From positions 118,608 to 182,607 of the forward strand of contig CAMAWH010000003.1 of assembly GCA_945861635.1 (NCBI GenBank): a stretch of DNA of 64,000 nt, given 5' to 3'. The notes under the pieces were generated by a model that was given only the letters and a program-made list of their open reading frames with translations, was not told the DNA's origin and searched no databases. Positions 28,853 through 38,112 of the stretch are shown here, piece by piece (position 1 is the stretch's first letter; the number at the start of each line of letters is the position of its first letter). Both the position numbers and the translations under genes were made by a program. This stretch comes from Klebsiella pneumoniae (GTDB lineage: Bacteria > Myxococcota_A > UBA796 > SXON01).

Positions 28853-30994
28853 ATGTTGCTGTTCGCTGCCGCCGCCCTCGCCGCTGACGTGGAGGTGTTT
28901 TCGGACAACTTCAACTCCTCAGACACAACGTCGTTTTCGGGAACCACCGGGTGGTACACGGGCTACGCATCCGACACGTGGTCCACGAAAACGTACGGAG
29001 GCGTCTATGCAAAGACGGACGACTCGACGGGCACCTGGGGCTCGGGCGGCGCGGTGGACAACCACCTTGTCTACACCGGGGACAGTTGGGGAGAAACCAT
29101 CTTCGATGTGAGCATGTACCTCGGCGACAATGACGCCAGCGGCCTCGTTTTCCGCTATCAGGACGCTTCGAACTTCTACATCTTCATCACCGGATCCGAG
29201 TACGCGCCGGGCACCGGCACGGGTGCCTCCACGACGCGGGTCGGTTCGGCCCTCATGAGGGTGAGTGCCGGGAGCGCAACCGTGCTCGCAAGCCTGGCGA
29301 CGACATACACCCAGTATCGCAGCTACGACGTGGAGGTCGTGGCGAATGGATCGAGCCTGGAAATATGGTTCGACGACGACCGAAATGGCATCTTCGAGGC
29401 GGCCGACCTGATCCTTTCGGCCACGGACGCAACGTTCTCTACGGGAGAAATCGGGCTGTACTGCTTCAATAGCGGGGAATCGATCGCCGGTTGCTACTTC
29501 GACGAGGTGTACGTTTACCAGACCGACACCGATTCCGACGGTATTTCCGACGAAGATGACAACTGTGACGCGGTGGCGAACCCCACCCAGATCGACACCG
29601 ACGAGGATGACGTTGGGGACAGCTGCGATAGCGACTCCGACGGAGATGGATACGCAGCGGGGAGCACCGCCGCGGACGACTGCGACGACACCGACGACAC
29701 CGTAAACCCGGGCGCGACAGAAACTTGCGCGACCACCGTCGACGACGACTGCGATGGCTCGACCAACGACACCGGCGCAACCGGCTGCACCACCCGATAT
29801 TATGACTTGGACGCCGACACCTACGGCACGTCGACATCCCTGTGTACCTGCACCGCGTCCGGGTACTACACCGCCTCGCTCAAAACCGATTGTGACGACA
29901 CGGACGCGTCGGTTCACCCCGGTGCGTCGGAGACCTGCGACCTCGACGATGAAGACTGCGATGGCAGCATCGACGAGAGCGCCATCGACCGAACCACGTT
30001 CTATGACGACGCAGACGACGACGGCTACGGAGATTCGGCAACGGGCGCCCTGGCCTGCACCGCCGGCGTAGGCGAGGTAGCGGACAACACGGATTGTGCC
30101 GACGGCGACGCTGACATCTACCCTGGCGCCGTGGAACACTGTGACCTCGTGGACGAGGACTGTGACGAGGCGATCGACAACGACGCCATCGATCAGGTCA
30201 CCTACTACCTCGATAGTGACGGCGATTTGTTTGGCGACCCGACGACCGGCGTGGACGCATGCGCAGGCGAAACCGGCCAGGTCATCGACGACACCGACTG
30301 CGACGACACACGTGACACCGTTTACCCCGGCGCCATCGAGACGTGCAATCTGCTGGACGATGACTGTGATGGCACTGTCGACGCCCCCGACGCGATCGAC
30401 GCCATCACGGTCTACGCGGACGTGGACGGTGACGGCTTCGGCGATCCCGACGCACCGATGGACGTGTGTGACCCCCCGGAGGACACCACCGCGGACAACA
30501 GTGATTGTGACGATACGAACGCCGATGTGCATGCCGACGCCTCAGAGGTTGCCAACCGCGTGGACGACGACTGTGACGGCCGGCCGGACGACGGCTTGGA
30601 CACGGATGGAGATGGTCTGAGTGACGACGTGGAATTGCTCGACACCCTCACCGACCCCTACCTCCTCGACACGGATGGAGACACCCACAACGACGGTGAC
30701 GAAGTGACCGCGGGCACCGACCCGCTCGACCCCTTCGATCCGGGCTCCGATACCGGCGATACCGGAGCGGACACCGGCGACACAGGCACGGACACCGGGG
30801 CCGATTCCGGCACGGAGGACACGGCCGACACCAACGACTCCGCCCCGGGCGATACCGACGACGTTCCAAGCCTTCGCCGGGGTGGCTTCTACGGCGGCGC
30901 TTGCAACACGAGCGGTCACCCCGCAGGTCCGCCGAGGTGGGCAGTGCTCCCACTCGCGGCGTTGATGCTCCTGCTTCGACGGCGGCGCGCATGA
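28853..30994 (+). CDS. MopE-type repeat surface protein with MYXO-CTERM-like sorting tail
   Basis: Repeats DCDDTDxxVxPGAxETCxxxDDDCDG; TSP3-like DTDSDGISDEDDNCDAVANPTQIDTDEDDVGDSCD; tail GGFYGGACNTSGHPAGPPRWAVLPLAALMLLLRRRRA. Confidence 0.9.
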   Translation: MLLFAAAALAADVEVFSDNFNSSDTTSFSGTTGWYTGYASDTWSTKTYGGVYAKTDDSTGTWGSGGAVDNHLVYTGDSWGETIFDVSMYLGDNDASGLVFRYQDASNFYIFITGSEYAPGTGTGASTTRVGSALMRVSAGSATVLASLATTYTQYRSYDVEVVANGSSLEIWFDDDRNGIFEAADLILSATDATFSTGEIGLYCFNSGESIAGCYFDEVYVYQTDTDSDGISDEDDNCDAVANPTQIDTDEDDVGDSCDSDSDGDGYAAGSTAADDCDDTDDTVNPGATETCATTVDDDCDGSTNDTGATGCTTRYYDLDADTYGTSTSLCTCTASGYYTASLKTDCDDTDASVHPGASETCDLDDEDCDGSIDESAIDRTTFYDDADDDGYGDSATGALACTAGVGEVADNTDCADGDADIYPGAVEHCDLVDEDCDEAIDNDAIDQVTYYLDSDGDLFGDPTTGVDACAGETGQVIDDTDCDDTRDTVYPGAIETCNLLDDDCDGTVDAPDAIDAITVYADVDGDGFGDPDAPMDVCDPPEDTTADNSDCDDTNADVHADASEVANRVDDDCDGRPDDGLDTDGDGLSDDVELLDTLTDPYLLDTDGDTHNDGDEVTAGTDPLDPFDPGSDTGDTGADTGDTGTDTGADSGTEDTADTNDSAPGDTDDVPSLRRGGFYGGACNTSGHPAGPPRWAVLPLAALMLLLRRRRA

Positions 30995-32580
30995 TGCTCT
31001 TCTGGGTTGGAGTGGCGGCGGCGGGCGGGATACCGGACGCGACGCTGAACGCGCAGGCATGGCGGCTGCCGGTCGACGCGAGTCGAACGCTGTGGGCCGA
31101 CGACGCCGGCGGTGCGCCCGGCTTTTCCACGCGGCTTGGACTTGGGTACATGAAAGACCCCTTCGTGTGGCAATGGCAGGACTCGGGTGAAACGGTTCCG
31201 ATCGTCGGAGATGTGCTCGGCATCAATGCGATAGCGGCCTACCGCATCTGGCGGCTCCGCGCGGGTGTGGACCTGCCGCTCTACCCGATAGCCAGTGGCG
31301 GCACCGCGAGCGGCGGCGGGATTGGCGACCTTGCACTCGACCTGAAGGGGGTCGTTTTGGACCCGACAACGGCGCCCATCGGCTTGGGTGTCACCGGGCG
31401 TTTCGCGTTTCCCACCGCGACGACCGACGTCCCGCTCGGCGGAGACGGCGTAGGATGGGAAACGGCGCTGGTGGCCGATAAAACACTCGGTCCGGTGTTG
31501 CTCGCGGCGAACGTCGGCGCACGCGGAATGCCCGGAGCAGCACTTGGGAACGTGACGACGACCCAACAATTCACCTTTCGGCTCGGCGGCGGGTTCGCGG
31601 CGTCGGACGCCGCCGGAATCTCCCTCGATCTGGCCGGTGCCCTTTCGCTGGACGACCCTGCGAACGCCGCCGGCTCGCCGGTCGAGGCCATGGTGGGCGG
31701 ATGGTACCATCTGAGTGCGCCGTTGACGCTGCGTGCCGGGGTGGGCCGGGGGTTGACCCGTGGAATCGGCGCACCGGCGTTCAGAGGTGTGCTGGCGCTC
31801 AGTTGGGAGCCGGGGAGCGCACCGCCGGCGACCAGCAAAGTGACCACAACGACGACGACGACACCAACCAAGACGCCAACCAAGACGCCGGCCAAGCCGG
31901 CGGTCAAAACAGCGCCCGACACGCCGCCACCACCTCGCGGCATCATCGTCATTGACGGCACCTCCAAAGAGCCGCCAGGGACGGTGCGAATCGACGTGCG
32001 AGATGAAAACGGTGCTGCCATCGATGCCACCGCGACGTTTGACCAGCATCCGGCGGCACCGATTGGCGGCGGTCGCGCGAATGCCCGCGTCGCCACCGGG
32101 ACGTGGACGGTCGTGTTTCAGGCCGCCGGGCACATCCCACAGGCGAAAACGATCACGGTAGAAAGCGGGAAGTCGGTCGATGTCAAAATCAGCCTCAAGG
32201 TCGCGAGGGTCACCATCACCTCAGACCGCCTGCAACTTGCCGGGAAGATCGCGTTCGAGGGGAGCAAGATTCGCACGGAGTCGGTTGCACTGATGGACGA
32301 GGTATTGGCGACGATCCAGGCTCACCCCGAGATCACGGGCATTCGCATTGAGTCGCACACCGACAGTCGCGCTTCCGTAGAGTATGCGCTGACGCTCTCC
32401 GGCGCTCGAGCAGCCGCGATTCAGGCGTACCTTGTACAGCGCGGACTCTCGCCCGACCGCTTCGTTGCGGCCGGGTATGGCGGCAGCCGACCGCTGATCA
32501 AGACCGACAACGAAGCCGCGTGGGAGCGCAACGATCGCATCGAGTTCGTCATCACGGAGCGGATCGGCACGGGCGGATAG
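30991..32580 (+). CDS. OmpA family outer-membrane protein with Thr/Pro/Lys linker
   Basis: C-term LAGKIAFEGSKIRTESVALMDEVLATIQAHPEITGIRIESHTDSRASVEYALTLSGARAAAIQAYLVQRGLSPDRFVAAGYG; ATGA overlap with the preceding gene. Confidence 0.92.
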   Translation: MMLFWVGVAAAGGIPDATLNAQAWRLPVDASRTLWADDAGGAPGFSTRLGLGYMKDPFVWQWQDSGETVPIVGDVLGINAIAAYRIWRLRAGVDLPLYPIASGGTASGGGIGDLALDLKGVVLDPTTAPIGLGVTGRFAFPTATTDVPLGGDGVGWETALVADKTLGPVLLAANVGARGMPGAALGNVTTTQQFTFRLGGGFAASDAAGISLDLAGALSLDDPANAAGSPVEAMVGGWYHLSAPLTLRAGVGRGLTRGIGAPAFRGVLALSWEPGSAPPATSKVTTTTTTTPTKTPTKTPAKPAVKTAPDTPPPPRGIIVIDGTSKEPPGTVRIDVRDENGAAIDATATFDQHPAAPIGGGRANARVATGTWTVVFQAAGHIPQAKTITVESGKSVDVKISLKVARVTITSDRLQLAGKIAFEGSKIRTESVALMDEVLATIQAHPEITGIRIESHTDSRASVEYALTLSGARAAAIQAYLVQRGLSPDRFVAAGYGGSRPLIKTDNEAAWERNDRIEFVITERIGTGG

Positions 32581-32630
32581 GCGATCGCGGATGCGACGGC
32601 GGCCGAGTGCGTCCGTTATTTTGGACGGCG
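32581..32630 (+). repeat. dispersed ~50 bp repeat, copy A
   Basis: gcgatcgcggatgcgacggcggccgagtgcgtccgttattttggacggcg; near-identical to 56319-56369. Confidence 0.75.
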
Positions 32631-32636
32631 GCTTTC

Positions 32637-33605
32637 CTATGGGCGGCGACTGATTTCGACGTTGCCGCCGAAACAGGTCACCGGCGCTTCGAGCGGGTAG
32701 GCCACTCCAACGGTCGTGCACATCTCGTCGGGATACCCAAGCGTGTCGTCCGTCTCGTTGTGCCACGCACACGTCGTCGTAAACACGTCATGCGCCGCCG
32801 CGGGGAAGGCGTCCGCCGCATAATTTTCGATGATGGGTGTGTCGCGATATTCGGGCTTCCACGGGTTCACGTCGTAGACCGTGCTGACGTTGGAGCCCAC
32901 CGTCAGATCGACGCGATAGCTGGACCCAAGCCCGTGCATGTGCCCCATCAGGGAGAGGACGTGGACATCGGTGCCAAACTCACAGCCAAACGTCGTGGTG
33001 TAGTCTGCTCCTGGGGGGATGGCGAGGCCGCCAGCGTCGAACTGGTAGGCACTTGCCCACTGCTCGACCTCATCCACCGCTACGAAGCCGAGCGAGATGG
33101 CGCTGCGCGCCCAAAGCGTCTCCTTTCCGGAGTTTACGAAATGCGTATCCACGACCCAACGTTGGCCCGACGACAACCGCATCGCAATGCCTTCGGGCAA
33201 TTCCAGCCAGTCCTTGTCCACGGTTTCGGGCGTCACGCCCACCCCCTCGAACAGTGGCGTGTAGTTGCTTTGCATCCCCCCCGCGCCCTCGGGGCACGGA
33301 ATCATCGTCCCATCTGGGTATTCATCGTCCGACACGGCCTTCAGTTGATTGTGGTGGCTGAATTCGGGCGCGTTCGTCTCCGGGTACATGTACACGACGC
33401 CCACATCCGGGCCGGAATAGGTGCCGTAATAGCACTCAAGTACCGTGGAATACGGCGGCACCTCGATGAGCGGCGTCAGCATGGCGGCACCCGGGTCGGG
33501 AGCGGGCGTCGGCGTCCATGCCTCCGCTTCCGTGCGCGCGTCCGCGGCCTCGCCGGTATCGGCGGCCCGCATCGAGCTGGCACAAGCGAGGATGAGAAGG
33601 GTCAT
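32637..33605 (-). CDS. copper type II ascorbate-dependent monooxygenase-like (PHM/DBM-like) secreted protein
   Basis: EFSHHNQLKA (HH), WVVDTHFVNSG (H), LMGHMHGLGSSYRVDL (HxH), TTCAWHNETDDTLGYPDEMCTTVGVAY (DEMC). Confidence 0.82.
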   Translation of the reverse strand: MTLLILACASSMRAADTGEAADARTEAEAWTPTPAPDPGAAMLTPLIEVPPYSTVLECYYGTYSGPDVGVVYMYPETNAPEFSHHNQLKAVSDDEYPDGTMIPCPEGAGGMQSNYTPLFEGVGVTPETVDKDWLELPEGIAMRLSSGQRWVVDTHFVNSGKETLWARSAISLGFVAVDEVEQWASAYQFDAGGLAIPPGADYTTTFGCEFGTDVHVLSLMGHMHGLGSSYRVDLTVGSNVSTVYDVNPWKPEYRDTPIIENYAADAFPAAAHDVFTTTCAWHNETDDTLGYPDEMCTTVGVAYPLEAPVTCFGGNVEISRRP

Positions 33606-33670
33606 GAGCGTTCCATTCTACCGTACGAGCGAATAGACGGCGCGGCCCAAACGTTGGTAAGTAGATCCCC

Positions 33671-34621
33671 ATGGCCCGCGTCCGCCAGCCCCTGACCTCG
33701 CGCCACCATGCGCCGGGGTTTGTCGCGAGCTTCGGTCTGCACGTCGTCGGGCTGTTGATCGTGCTTCTCGGCCGCGCTGCCGCTGAGCCTGCACCCCCCT
33801 CCGCTGAAGGAGATGCCGGCCTCGCGGAAACGGACGCCCCCGGCGGGGAGATGGTTGCCGTCGCTTCGTCGGACGAGCCAACCATCAATATTCGCAGCAT
33901 CGGGATCATCGACGACACCGTCCCGGCGGCCGCGGCGCCGCCCTCAGAGACGCCACCAACGCCGCAGGCGCCGACGGAGGACGTTCCCCTTCCTGCGGTG
34001 GCGGAGGTTGCGCCCATCGCCGACCCGCCCCCGCCGACCCCGGAGCCAGCGCCCTCTCCTGCCACGCCGCCGGCCGAGGTCTCGCCTCCCCCCGCCGACA
34101 CCACGGGCAACGCCGACGTGCCACCGCCTCAGGACGACGTAACGGAGTTGGCGGAAAAGACGAAGCAACCCCGCGGTCGGAAGGGCCATCGGCCTCCTCG
34201 CGCCGGCACAGGGGATGACAAGTGTCCGCCGCCGGTGAACACCATCGAAGCCCTGGATGAATCACACTTCCTCATCGAGCGGCCCTTCGTCGAATACTAC
34301 GCGCGCCACATTCCCGAGTTGATGAAGCTTGGCAGCGTTTGGGCACACAAGGGCAAGGACGGCAAGCCCGACGGCTTCCGGGTTGGGCTTGCCAAGTGCA
34401 GCGTCCTGCGGCAGGGCGGGCTGCGCAGCGGCGACATCGTGCACGACATCAATGGCATCCAGATCGATAGCCTGCTGGAGGCCGTCGGCGCGTATTTCAA
34501 GCTGCACAAAGAGGAGCACATCGAGGTGCGTCTGGCCCGTCGCGGGAAGCCGGTCGTGCTGTCGTTTGAGATTCAGCAGAAGTTGGCGAAGAAAGGAAAG
34601 GGGAAGACCAAGGGGAAGTAG
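33671..34621 (+). CDS. TonB/GspC-like single-pass protein: N-terminal TM, Pro-rich linker, C-terminal PDZ-like domain
   Basis: HAPGFVASFGLHVVGLLIVLLGR; long P/A-rich region; FRVGLAKCSVLRQGGLRSGDIVHDINGIQIDSLLEAVGAYFKLHKEEHIEVRLARRGK. Confidence 0.78.
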   Translation: MARVRQPLTSRHHAPGFVASFGLHVVGLLIVLLGRAAAEPAPPSAEGDAGLAETDAPGGEMVAVASSDEPTINIRSIGIIDDTVPAAAAPPSETPPTPQAPTEDVPLPAVAEVAPIADPPPPTPEPAPSPATPPAEVSPPPADTTGNADVPPPQDDVTELAEKTKQPRGRKGHRPPRAGTGDDKCPPPVNTIEALDESHFLIERPFVEYYARHIPELMKLGSVWAHKGKDGKPDGFRVGLAKCSVLRQGGLRSGDIVHDINGIQIDSLLEAVGAYFKLHKEEHIEVRLARRGKPVVLSFEIQQKLAKKGKGKTKGK

Positions 34622-34638
34622 TTTCGGGGGGGGTCACT

Positions 34639-34663
34639 TCGGCGAAGCGTCGCGTTTTTTTGG
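34639..34663 (+). terminator. possible Rho-independent-like terminator after the PDZ gene
   Basis: Short GC-rich hairpin potential (acttcggcgaagcgtcgcg) followed by ttttttt; weak stem. Confidence 0.25.
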
Positions 34664-34957
34664 GGCCGACCTGAAGGTCGTCCGCTTCGAACGCCGACTC
34701 GACACGACGCTCTGCGGAGTGGATGTAGAGCAGGCGGCCGTGGAATTGCGAGTCGCTGTCGCCGGGTTGTCGCGAATCCCTCGAGAGTGGCGTGACGGCG
34801 CGGATTTACGCGGCGCCGCGCGCAAACCTAGCATGGAGACCCGCTCCGTGCGACGAGTGCGCCCCAACGCTGGATTTTTCGACGTTCAACGATGATGTGT
34901 CGCGACACCCGACGATGATTGGGCACTCCATCCTGGGCGAGCGCACTCAGGGTCGCG

Positions 34958-37342
34958 TCAAGGGCTCGACCTCGCAATGCGGAAGCCGAGGAAATTAATG
35001 GTGCCGCTCGGAGTGTAGTAGCTGCGGGAGGACACGGACGCGAGGTGCGCTTCGCTGGACCAGGCGCCACCGCGAAGAACATGGCCGGCGGTCGATGCCG
35101 GCCCCGGTGGATTCTCGGCGGGCGACACGCTGTAGTAGCCGCTGTCGTACCAGTCGTTCGTCCACTCGTGCACATTCCCGCTCATGTCATAGAGCCCCGA
35201 TGCGTTCGGCGCCAGCGTCGCCACCCTGTGGGCGTAGGTGACCAACGAGTAGGCCGTCTCAAGGGTCCAAGCGACATCGGCCGCCGTGTTCGACCCCGAG
35301 TACGTCGTGTCCTGGTCCGCCCGCGCCGCAAACTCCCACTCGGCCTCCGTCGGCAGCCGGTAGCCGGGGCAGGCGTAGGGGTCTGCGAGGTAGGCCGCCG
35401 CGAGGTCCGTGCCGTCCGAAAGGTAGCAGTTGGCCAGCCCCTCCACCGTCGAGAGCGCGTTGGCGTACTGCGCCGCGTCGTACCACGAGACGCTGTCCAC
35501 AGGGCAGTCCGCGGTCGTCGTCGAGGTCGTACACGGGTAGCTCGGCAGGCTTGTGTACGTCCACCCCACTCCCCCGCTCCACGACTCCCACTGCCCCCGC
35601 GTGATCTCCGTCTCCCCGATCCAGAAGTCGTGGGTGAGGGTCACGTCGTGGTCGGTGTAGGCACTGGTCGGGTCTCCCGCGCCACCGCCCATCGTGAATG
35701 TCCCGGCTGGAATCCCGATCATCCGCGAACCATACGTCGTTGTGTAGTCCTCCGGGCAGGGGGTGTCCACGCCATCGCAGTCGTCATCCACACCGTCGTC
35801 GCACACCTCGACGGCTCCCGGGAACGCCGCACCCTCCGTATCGTCACAGTCCTCGTCGTTGGTGACGTAGTCGCTGGGCGAATCGCAGAACACCGCCGCA
35901 CCGGCAGCATCGCCATAGCCGTCGGCGTCACTGTCGAGCCAGACGGTGGTGCCTCCCGTCGCGGCGGTGTCGTCGTCATCGGCCAGTCCGTTGCAATCCT
36001 CGTCGATGTCGGCGCCATCGCACGTTTCGGTCCCCGCGGGACTCACATCGTCACGGGTGTCATCGCAGTCCGTGTCATCCGCGACGTAGCCGATGGGCAC
36101 GTCGCAAGCCGACGCACCGCTCGCCGCGTCCCCGTAGAGGTCTCCATCCGCGTCGGCGTACCAGACGTCCGCGTCCACGCTGTCGGCGTCTCGCGTTTCG
36201 CCGTCGCAGTCGGTGTCTGCGGTGTCGCACGCTTCCGCCGCGCCCGGATGGACGCCGCCATCGGCGTCATCGCACTCGATGCACGCCGCGTACCCATCGC
36301 CGTCCCCATCGACATACGCGACCGCTCCATCGCAATCCGCGTCCACGTTCACGTCGCACGCCTCCGCCGCACCGGGGTGGACGGTGGCATCGGCGTCATT
36401 GCAGTCGTCCGGTTCCGCACCGTAGTCGTCGGGTTGGTCACACGCGATCTTGTCCGTAGAACCGGTGATTCCGTAGCCATCCCCGTCGAGATCGAGGTAC
36501 CAGGTCGCCGCGTCCACGGCATCGTCGTCGATGCCACCATTGCAGTCGTCATCCCCCCCGTTGCACGACTCGATCGCGCCGGGAAACACGGTCGAATCGC
36601 TGTCGTCACAGTCGTCGGGGTACGGGCCGTAGCCTGCGGGCGCGTCACAGGCCGTCTTGTCCGTCGTGCCGCTCACGCCGTAGCTATCGCCGTCATCATC
36701 GACATACCAGGTGGGCTCACCCACCGCGTCTTCGTCCGCCTCCCCCGAGCAATCGTCATCCAGCCCGTTGCATGTCTCGTCGGCGTTCGGATGGATCGTC
36801 GCAACCGCGTCGTCACAATCGCCGCTGGCCACGGCGGCGCCCGCAGGGATGCTACAGGCCTGCACCGACGCGTCTGAGTTGCCGTAGCCGTCCAGATCGC
36901 CGTCCGTGTAGAAGGTCGATCCGTTGACGGGATCGTTATCGAGGGTGTCATCGCAATCCTCATCGACGCCGTCACAATGCTCGTCGGCCCCGGGATGGAT
37001 GTCCGCACTGCCGTCGTCGCAATCCGTCGCGTCTGCCACGAACCCGGCCGGCGCATCGCAAGCGGATTGTGCGCTTCCCGCATCGCCGAACGAGTCGCCA
37101 TCGGCATCCGCGTACCAGGAGGTCGGCCCAATGACAGCGGCGTCCGCGTCGTCACAATCGTCGGCCGTTTCGACGTACCCGCCGGGAGCCTCGCATTGCT
37201 CGACGGTGGTCGTAGCGACACCCGCGCCGTCTCCATCGTCATCGAAGTAGAACGTCTTGACCGTGCAGGGCTTCGACCCCTCCGGCGGCACCGCGGAAAT
37301 GCAAGCCGAAGCAAGAAGAAGGAGCAGCGACGGTCGGAGCAT
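34958..37342 (-). CDS. MopE-type repeat protein with C-terminal formylglycine-generating-enzyme/SUMF1-like domain
   Basis: MLRPSLLLLLASACIS lipobox; repeats DCDDxxxxVFPGAIESCNGGDDDCNGGIDD; C-term MIGIPAGTFTMGGG...YRLPTEAEWEFAARA...GLYDMSGNVHEWTNDWY...HVLRGGAWSS...LGFRIARSSP. Confidence 0.92.
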   Translation of the reverse strand: MLRPSLLLLLASACISAVPPEGSKPCTVKTFYFDDDGDGAGVATTTVEQCEAPGGYVETADDCDDADAAVIGPTSWYADADGDSFGDAGSAQSACDAPAGFVADATDCDDGSADIHPGADEHCDGVDEDCDDTLDNDPVNGSTFYTDGDLDGYGNSDASVQACSIPAGAAVASGDCDDAVATIHPNADETCNGLDDDCSGEADEDAVGEPTWYVDDDGDSYGVSGTTDKTACDAPAGYGPYPDDCDDSDSTVFPGAIESCNGGDDDCNGGIDDDAVDAATWYLDLDGDGYGITGSTDKIACDQPDDYGAEPDDCNDADATVHPGAAEACDVNVDADCDGAVAYVDGDGDGYAACIECDDADGGVHPGAAEACDTADTDCDGETRDADSVDADVWYADADGDLYGDAASGASACDVPIGYVADDTDCDDTRDDVSPAGTETCDGADIDEDCNGLADDDDTAATGGTTVWLDSDADGYGDAAGAAVFCDSPSDYVTNDEDCDDTEGAAFPGAVEVCDDGVDDDCDGVDTPCPEDYTTTYGSRMIGIPAGTFTMGGGAGDPTSAYTDHDVTLTHDFWIGETEITRGQWESWSGGVGWTYTSLPSYPCTTSTTTADCPVDSVSWYDAAQYANALSTVEGLANCYLSDGTDLAAAYLADPYACPGYRLPTEAEWEFAARADQDTTYSGSNTAADVAWTLETAYSLVTYAHRVATLAPNASGLYDMSGNVHEWTNDWYDSGYYSVSPAENPPGPASTAGHVLRGGAWSSEAHLASVSSRSYYTPSGTINFLGFRIARSSP

Positions 37343-37518
37343 TTCACATCGTAGCGCGTCGGCAAGCGGCGTGGCAAGCGGGCGCGTGACTGGAACTACG
37401 CAGGCGACCGCGCCCCGCGGCTCCCAGGGGGCCGGCGGCCGGGAGCTGCTCTGCTGGAATCCGGGGTCGGAGGCGCTGGGACGCACACCTCGGCTGCGCT
37501 TCCGGGCGCGCGAATGGG

Positions 37519-38112
37519 TCAAGATCCGCGGGCCCGCCCTCCGATCGCCGCCATCCGCGCCGCGACCTGGGCCTCGGGCAGCTCCAGTTCCAAAAGATCG
37601 ACCTCGGGATCAACGAGCGCGGCGTCGAACAGGTCTCCGAGGCGGCGGACGACGGTCGCAGCATCATCGAGGTCTCGGTCCCGCGTCGAGAGCGCTTTCA
37701 TGAGCACGAAGTCCTCCGCCGTGACGATGCGAATGCTTGCTCCCCGCAGCGGTGCCTGAACGGATCGATCCATCACCCCTCGGGCGAATCGGGCGCTTCG
37801 CGGTCGAACGAGGTCGATGGTGTTGAGGCCCGTCGTCTCCGCGCCTCCAAGCACCGTGATTCGGCTCAGGGAGAGTCCGCCGAACACAACATCCACGAAC
37901 GCGACGTGCGTTGTAGCACCGGCGTGTTCGAGTGCGACCCTGGCAACATCGACGACGTCCCCGACGACCGCGAGATCGGCATCACGGGTCTCGCGCGCCT
38001 CCCCATAGGCAGCGAGGAGGAGCCCGCCGTACAGCGCATACTCAACCCCAGCCTCTTCAAAGGCCTTCGCCGCGAGGATCGCGAGCGCTGTCGGATCGGT
38101 CAGATCGATCAC
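37519..38112 (-). CDS. nucleotidyltransferase-fold protein (AbiEii/MNT-like)
   Basis: GTG start VIDLTDPTALAILAAKAFEEAGVEYALYGGLLLAAYGEARETRDADLAVV; TAEDFVLMKALSTRDRDLDDAATVVRR. Confidence 0.75.
   Translation of the reverse strand: MIDLTDPTALAILAAKAFEEAGVEYALYGGLLLAAYGEARETRDADLAVVGDVVDVARVALEHAGATTHVAFVDVVFGGLSLSRITVLGGAETTGLNTIDLVRPRSARFARGVMDRSVQAPLRGASIRIVTAEDFVLMKALSTRDRDLDDAATVVRRLGDLFDAALVDPEVDLLELELPEAQVAARMAAIGGRARGS

Noticed and set aside
28919-30532. 537 aa minus-strand V-rich repeat ORF (and 27302-28039)
   Set aside because: Antisense of MopE-type repeats; same artefact.
27400-30700. Regular short repeats considered as a CRISPR or tandem array
   Set aside because: Repeats are degenerate, in frame and encode acidic MopE/TSP3 motifs; no uniform repeat-spacer structure.
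34919-36877. 652 aa plus-strand ORF with V/I-rich repeats
   Set aside because: Antisense of the MopE repeat gene; periodicity is inherited from the repeat DNA.
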